Assembly: GCA_003838145.1 (NCBI GenBank) | Contig: QYZZ01000047.1 | Span: forward strand, 44,927 to 108,926 | Source of the DNA: Tindallia sp. MSAO_Bac2 | GTDB lineage: Bacteria; Bacillota; Clostridia; Peptostreptococcales; Tindalliaceae | Length of the DNA stretch: 64,000 nucleotides | Direction: 5' to 3' | Part shown: in pieces, positions 62,033 to 64,000 of the stretch | Numbering within the stretch: position 1 is the first letter of the stretch | Layout of the letters: each line of letters opens with the position of its first letter | Program-made: the position numbers and the translations under genes | Notes under the pieces: model-generated | The model's database searches: none | What the model was told of the DNA's origin: nothing | What the model saw: the letters and a program-made list of their open reading frames with translations, nothing else

Positions 62033-62642
62033 AAAACTGCTCTGGGAGCGGGGATACCAAAGAATCGCATGTTGTGACGAAGTAGGACGCGGATGCCTTT
62101 TTGGTGATGTGGTGGCAGCAGCCGTTGTTTTACCTCCTTACCTGCATATTGAAGGCGTAAAAGACTCAAAAAAAATTTCAGAAAAAAAGAGAGAAAAACT
62201 ATATGATCTTATTATGGATCAGGCATTGGCTGTCGGCATTGGCACTGTAACTGCAGCTGAAATTGATATGATTAATATTAAACAGGCTGCCCGTAAAGCG
62301 ATGGTATCTGCTGTCAACCAGCTTAAAACGAAAAACGGTATAAAATTTCAGCCAGACTATCTGCTAATTGATGCAGAAACCTTGGATCTGCAATATCCTC
62401 AGCAAGCTCTTATAAAGGGTGAGGATCAGTCGCATGGAATTGCTGCAGCTTCCATTATAGCAAAAGTTTATCGGGACCGGTTGTGTCAACAGTGGCATGA
62501 TGAGCATCCTGACTATGGTTTGGATCGTCATAAAGGTTATGGGACCCGACAACACCGGGACGCACTCCTCCGATTTGGTGCTACAAGCAGACACAGACAA
62601 AGCTTTTTAAAGAAAATTCTGAAAGAACAGCAGGGGAAATGA
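62013..62642 (+). CDS. rnhB: Ribonuclease HII
   Basis: A 209-residue enzyme removing RNA from RNA-DNA hybrids. The catalytic DE is in CCDEVGRGCLFGDVV, which differs from the common DEVGRGPLAGPVV at three positions; DSKKISEKKRE, ASIIAKVYRDR and the C-terminal DYGLDRHKGYGT are normal. ATG 62013 follows GGAGGACAGG inside rbgA. Confidence 0.94.
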   Translation: MEHLPIEKLLWERGYQRIACCDEVGRGCLFGDVVAAAVVLPPYLHIEGVKDSKKISEKKREKLYDLIMDQALAVGIGTVTAAEIDMINIKQAARKAMVSAVNQLKTKNGIKFQPDYLLIDAETLDLQYPQQALIKGEDQSHGIAAASIIAKVYRDRLCQQWHDEHPDYGLDRHKGYGTRQHRDALLRFGATSRHRQSFLKKILKEQQGK

Positions 62643-62644
62643 CT

Positions 62645-62992
62645 ATGAAGCCTTCAATTGGAAAACAGGGTGAGCAGGAAGCGAAAGTATATTTAATGAA
62701 GCAAGGTTACGATATTTTATGTGAAAACTATAACAGTCGAATTGGTGAAATTGATCTGGTAGCTTTTAATGAAGATACCTTGGTTTTTATAGAGGTAAAA
62801 ACAAGAAGATCATCAAAATATGGCCTCCCAAGAGAATCTGTTACTCCTTATAAACAGGCTACTATCCGAAAGGTAGCCATGATATACATAAAACATCATA
62901 GGATGTTAAAAACGAAAATTCGATTTGATGTGATCGAAGTATATCAGGAAAAAAGCCCATGGCGCATTCATCATATCCCCAATGCATTTTAG
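62645..62992 (+). CDS. UPF0102 family protein YraN
   Basis: A 115-residue endonuclease-like fold: GKQGEQEAKVYLMKQGYDIL, RIGEIDLVA and FIEVKTRRSSKYGLP hold the D..ExK-type residues of this family. Function is uncharacterised. ATG 62645 is eight bases after AGGGG; ATG 62639 overlaps the rnhB stop. Placement between rnhB and yifB is the common one. Confidence 0.9.
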   Translation: MKPSIGKQGEQEAKVYLMKQGYDILCENYNSRIGEIDLVAFNEDTLVFIEVKTRRSSKYGLPRESVTPYKQATIRKVAMIYIKHHRMLKTKIRFDVIEVYQEKSPWRIHHIPNAF

Positions 62993-63019
62993 CAGGACAT
63001 TCTGAGAGGACGTGACAAG

Positions 63020-63880
63020 ATGCTTTCAAAAGTAGTTACAGCAAGTATTATTGGCTTGCATGTTGTGAAAATAGACGTGGAAGTAGATACTGCTAACGGA
63101 CTGCCAGCTGTAAATATTGTTGGTTTGCCGGATGCGGCGGTAAAAGAGTCAAGAGATAGAGTGAGAGCAGCAATAGACAACAGTGATATGGAATTTCCCA
63201 TGCAACGGGTTACAGTAAATTTAGCTCCTGCTGACAGTCGGAAAGAAGGAACTCATTTTGATTTGCCAATAGCGATGGCGGTTCTTCTTTCAACTGAACA
63301 AGCTAATGGAGATGCTTTGCAAAATACTGTTGTTATCGGGGAATTATCTCTCGATGGAACAATAATGGGTGTCAGTGGTGTGCTGCCAATGATTATGGAG
63401 TTAAAATCTCAGGGCTATAAGCGCATGATTATACCATGGGATAACTACGATGAAGCAATGCTGGTAGAGGGTATTCAGTGCTATTTTGTAACTCACTTAA
63501 AAGAACTTGTTTCGGAACTTGAAAAAGGAATACAGTTTGAAACAACCAAAGGAATAACGGCTGAAAATTCTTATGAAACAGAACCTATTGAAGATTTCAG
63601 CGAATTAAACGGTCAGGAGAGCTTAAAACGGGCTATGGAAATAGTAGCTGCAGGCAGTCATAATCTTTTGATTGTTGGACCACCAGGATCCGGTAAAACA
63701 ATGGCAGCAAGAAGGCTACCAGGGATTCTTCCTGAATTAAGTTTCGAAGAATCCATGGAAGTCGCTTCAATATACAGTGCTGCAGGTTTGTTGAAAAATG
63801 ACATTAAAACAATGCGAAAAAGGCCTTTCAGGGCTCCGCATCATACGGCATCGACAGTGTCGTTAACAGGAGGAGGAAGT
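63020..63880 (+). pseudogene. YifB/ComM family AAA+ Mg-chelatase-like protein, cut off after codon 287
   Basis: The first 287 codons match the YifB/ComM family: N-terminal Lon-S5-like domain (ASIIGLHVVKIDVEVD, VGLPDAAVKESRDRVRAA), Walker A VGPPGSGKTMAARRLPGILP, and FRAPHHTASTVSLTGGGS. Members are about 500 residues and continue with Pro-Gly-Glu-(I/V)-Ser-x-Ala-H and the Walker B. Here the sequence after GGGS is foreign and reaches a stop at 63956-63958, consistent with an insertion at about 63881. ATG 63020 follows GAGAGGA. Confidence 0.85.
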
Positions 63881-64000
63881 GGTCTTCTGTCAAGAAAAAG
63901 GATAACTAAAAATGAGTTTTTCTCAGTCAAATCGCTTTTTATTCCACGGTCTTCTTGACAGTGAGCCTCTGGCGCCATGGGTGCTGCCATCGAAGGCATC
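63881..64000 (+). mobile_element. Left end of a probable insertion sequence
   Basis: Foreign sequence begins exactly where yifB leaves its family. CTGTCAAGA (63887-63895) lies close to the junction and its complement TCTTGACAG occurs at 63953-63961. A start codon behind AAAGG opens a new frame at 63912. The right end and any target duplication are outside the window, so the family cannot be named. Confidence 0.6.
63912..64000 (+). CDS. Partial reading frame, candidate transposase
   Basis: ATG 63912, with AAAGG ten bases before, opens a frame that stays open to the window edge (29 codons; MSFSQSNRFLF then HGLLDSEPLAPWVLP). Its position just inside the presumed insertion end suggests a transposase N-terminus. 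No family is recognised from this fragment. Confidence 0.45.
   Translation, partial: MSFSQSNRFLFHGLLDSEPLAPWVLPSKA

Overview
The window reads as one stretch of a low-GC Gram-positive chromosome, most likely a motile anaerobic member of the Clostridia (an Alkaliphilus/Tindallia-like lineage would fit; this is inference from gene content and order). Strong AGGAGG-type ribosome binding sites, TTGACA/TATAAT promoters, a PASTA-type Ser/Thr kinase, RemA, FapR, the smc-ftsY-ylxM-ffh-rpsP block, an ANTAR regulator behind glnA and a c-di-GMP-I riboswitch all point there. Almost every gene is recognisable and most are housekeeping.

Region 1 (1-9371) is a compact chemosensory operon: STAS protein, a CheA hybrid with a C-terminal receiver, CheW, CheB, CheR, two single-domain receivers, three CheX-like proteins and a receiver-PP2C phosphatase of the RsbU type. 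The STAS and PP2C proteins at its two ends suggest an output through a partner-switching (anti-sigma/anti-anti-sigma type) route as well as, or instead of, the flagellar motor. Region 2 (9446-13616) has two PspC/LiaF-like membrane proteins, a lipoprotein with SGAT motifs resembling flavinylation sites, and a LuxR-type response regulator whose partner histidine kinase is broken twice (an in-frame TAG where a Trp is expected, and a frameshift in a run of eight A).

Region 3 (13839-23752) is mostly nitrogen and signalling: gltB without a neighbouring gltD, then glnA and an ANTAR antiterminator, with an RNA leader before glnA that looks like an ANTAR two-hairpin target overlapping a terminator. 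A tRNA-Thr follows, whose precursor leader carries a second copy of the anticodon arm; then a universal stress protein, a c-di-GMP-I riboswitch in front of an HD-GYP phosphodiesterase, and glutaminase.

Region 4 (23754-42484) is core: rqcH, dapF, then yicC-remA-gmk-coaBC-priA-def-fmt-DUF116-metalloprotease, rsmB-rlmN-prpC-prkC-rsgA-rpe-thiN, with rpmB convergent to thiN. Region 5 (42729-48926) has the Asp23 and DAK2 proteins, rsmD-coaD, tmcAL and ackA. Region 6 (48946-63880) has yceD-rpmF, a FapR-regulated fapR-plsX-rnc-smc-ftsY operon, ylxM-ffh-rpsP-khpA-rimM-trmD, the rplS unit with a probable L19 leader, and rbgA-rnhB-yraN-yifB. The last 120 bases break off yifB after codon 287 and look like the left end of an insertion sequence with the start of its transposase. 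No prophage or CRISPR array is visible. The best candidates for new biology are the STAS/CheX/RsbU chemosensory operon, the glnA leader, the tRNA leader duplication and the SGAT lipoprotein.
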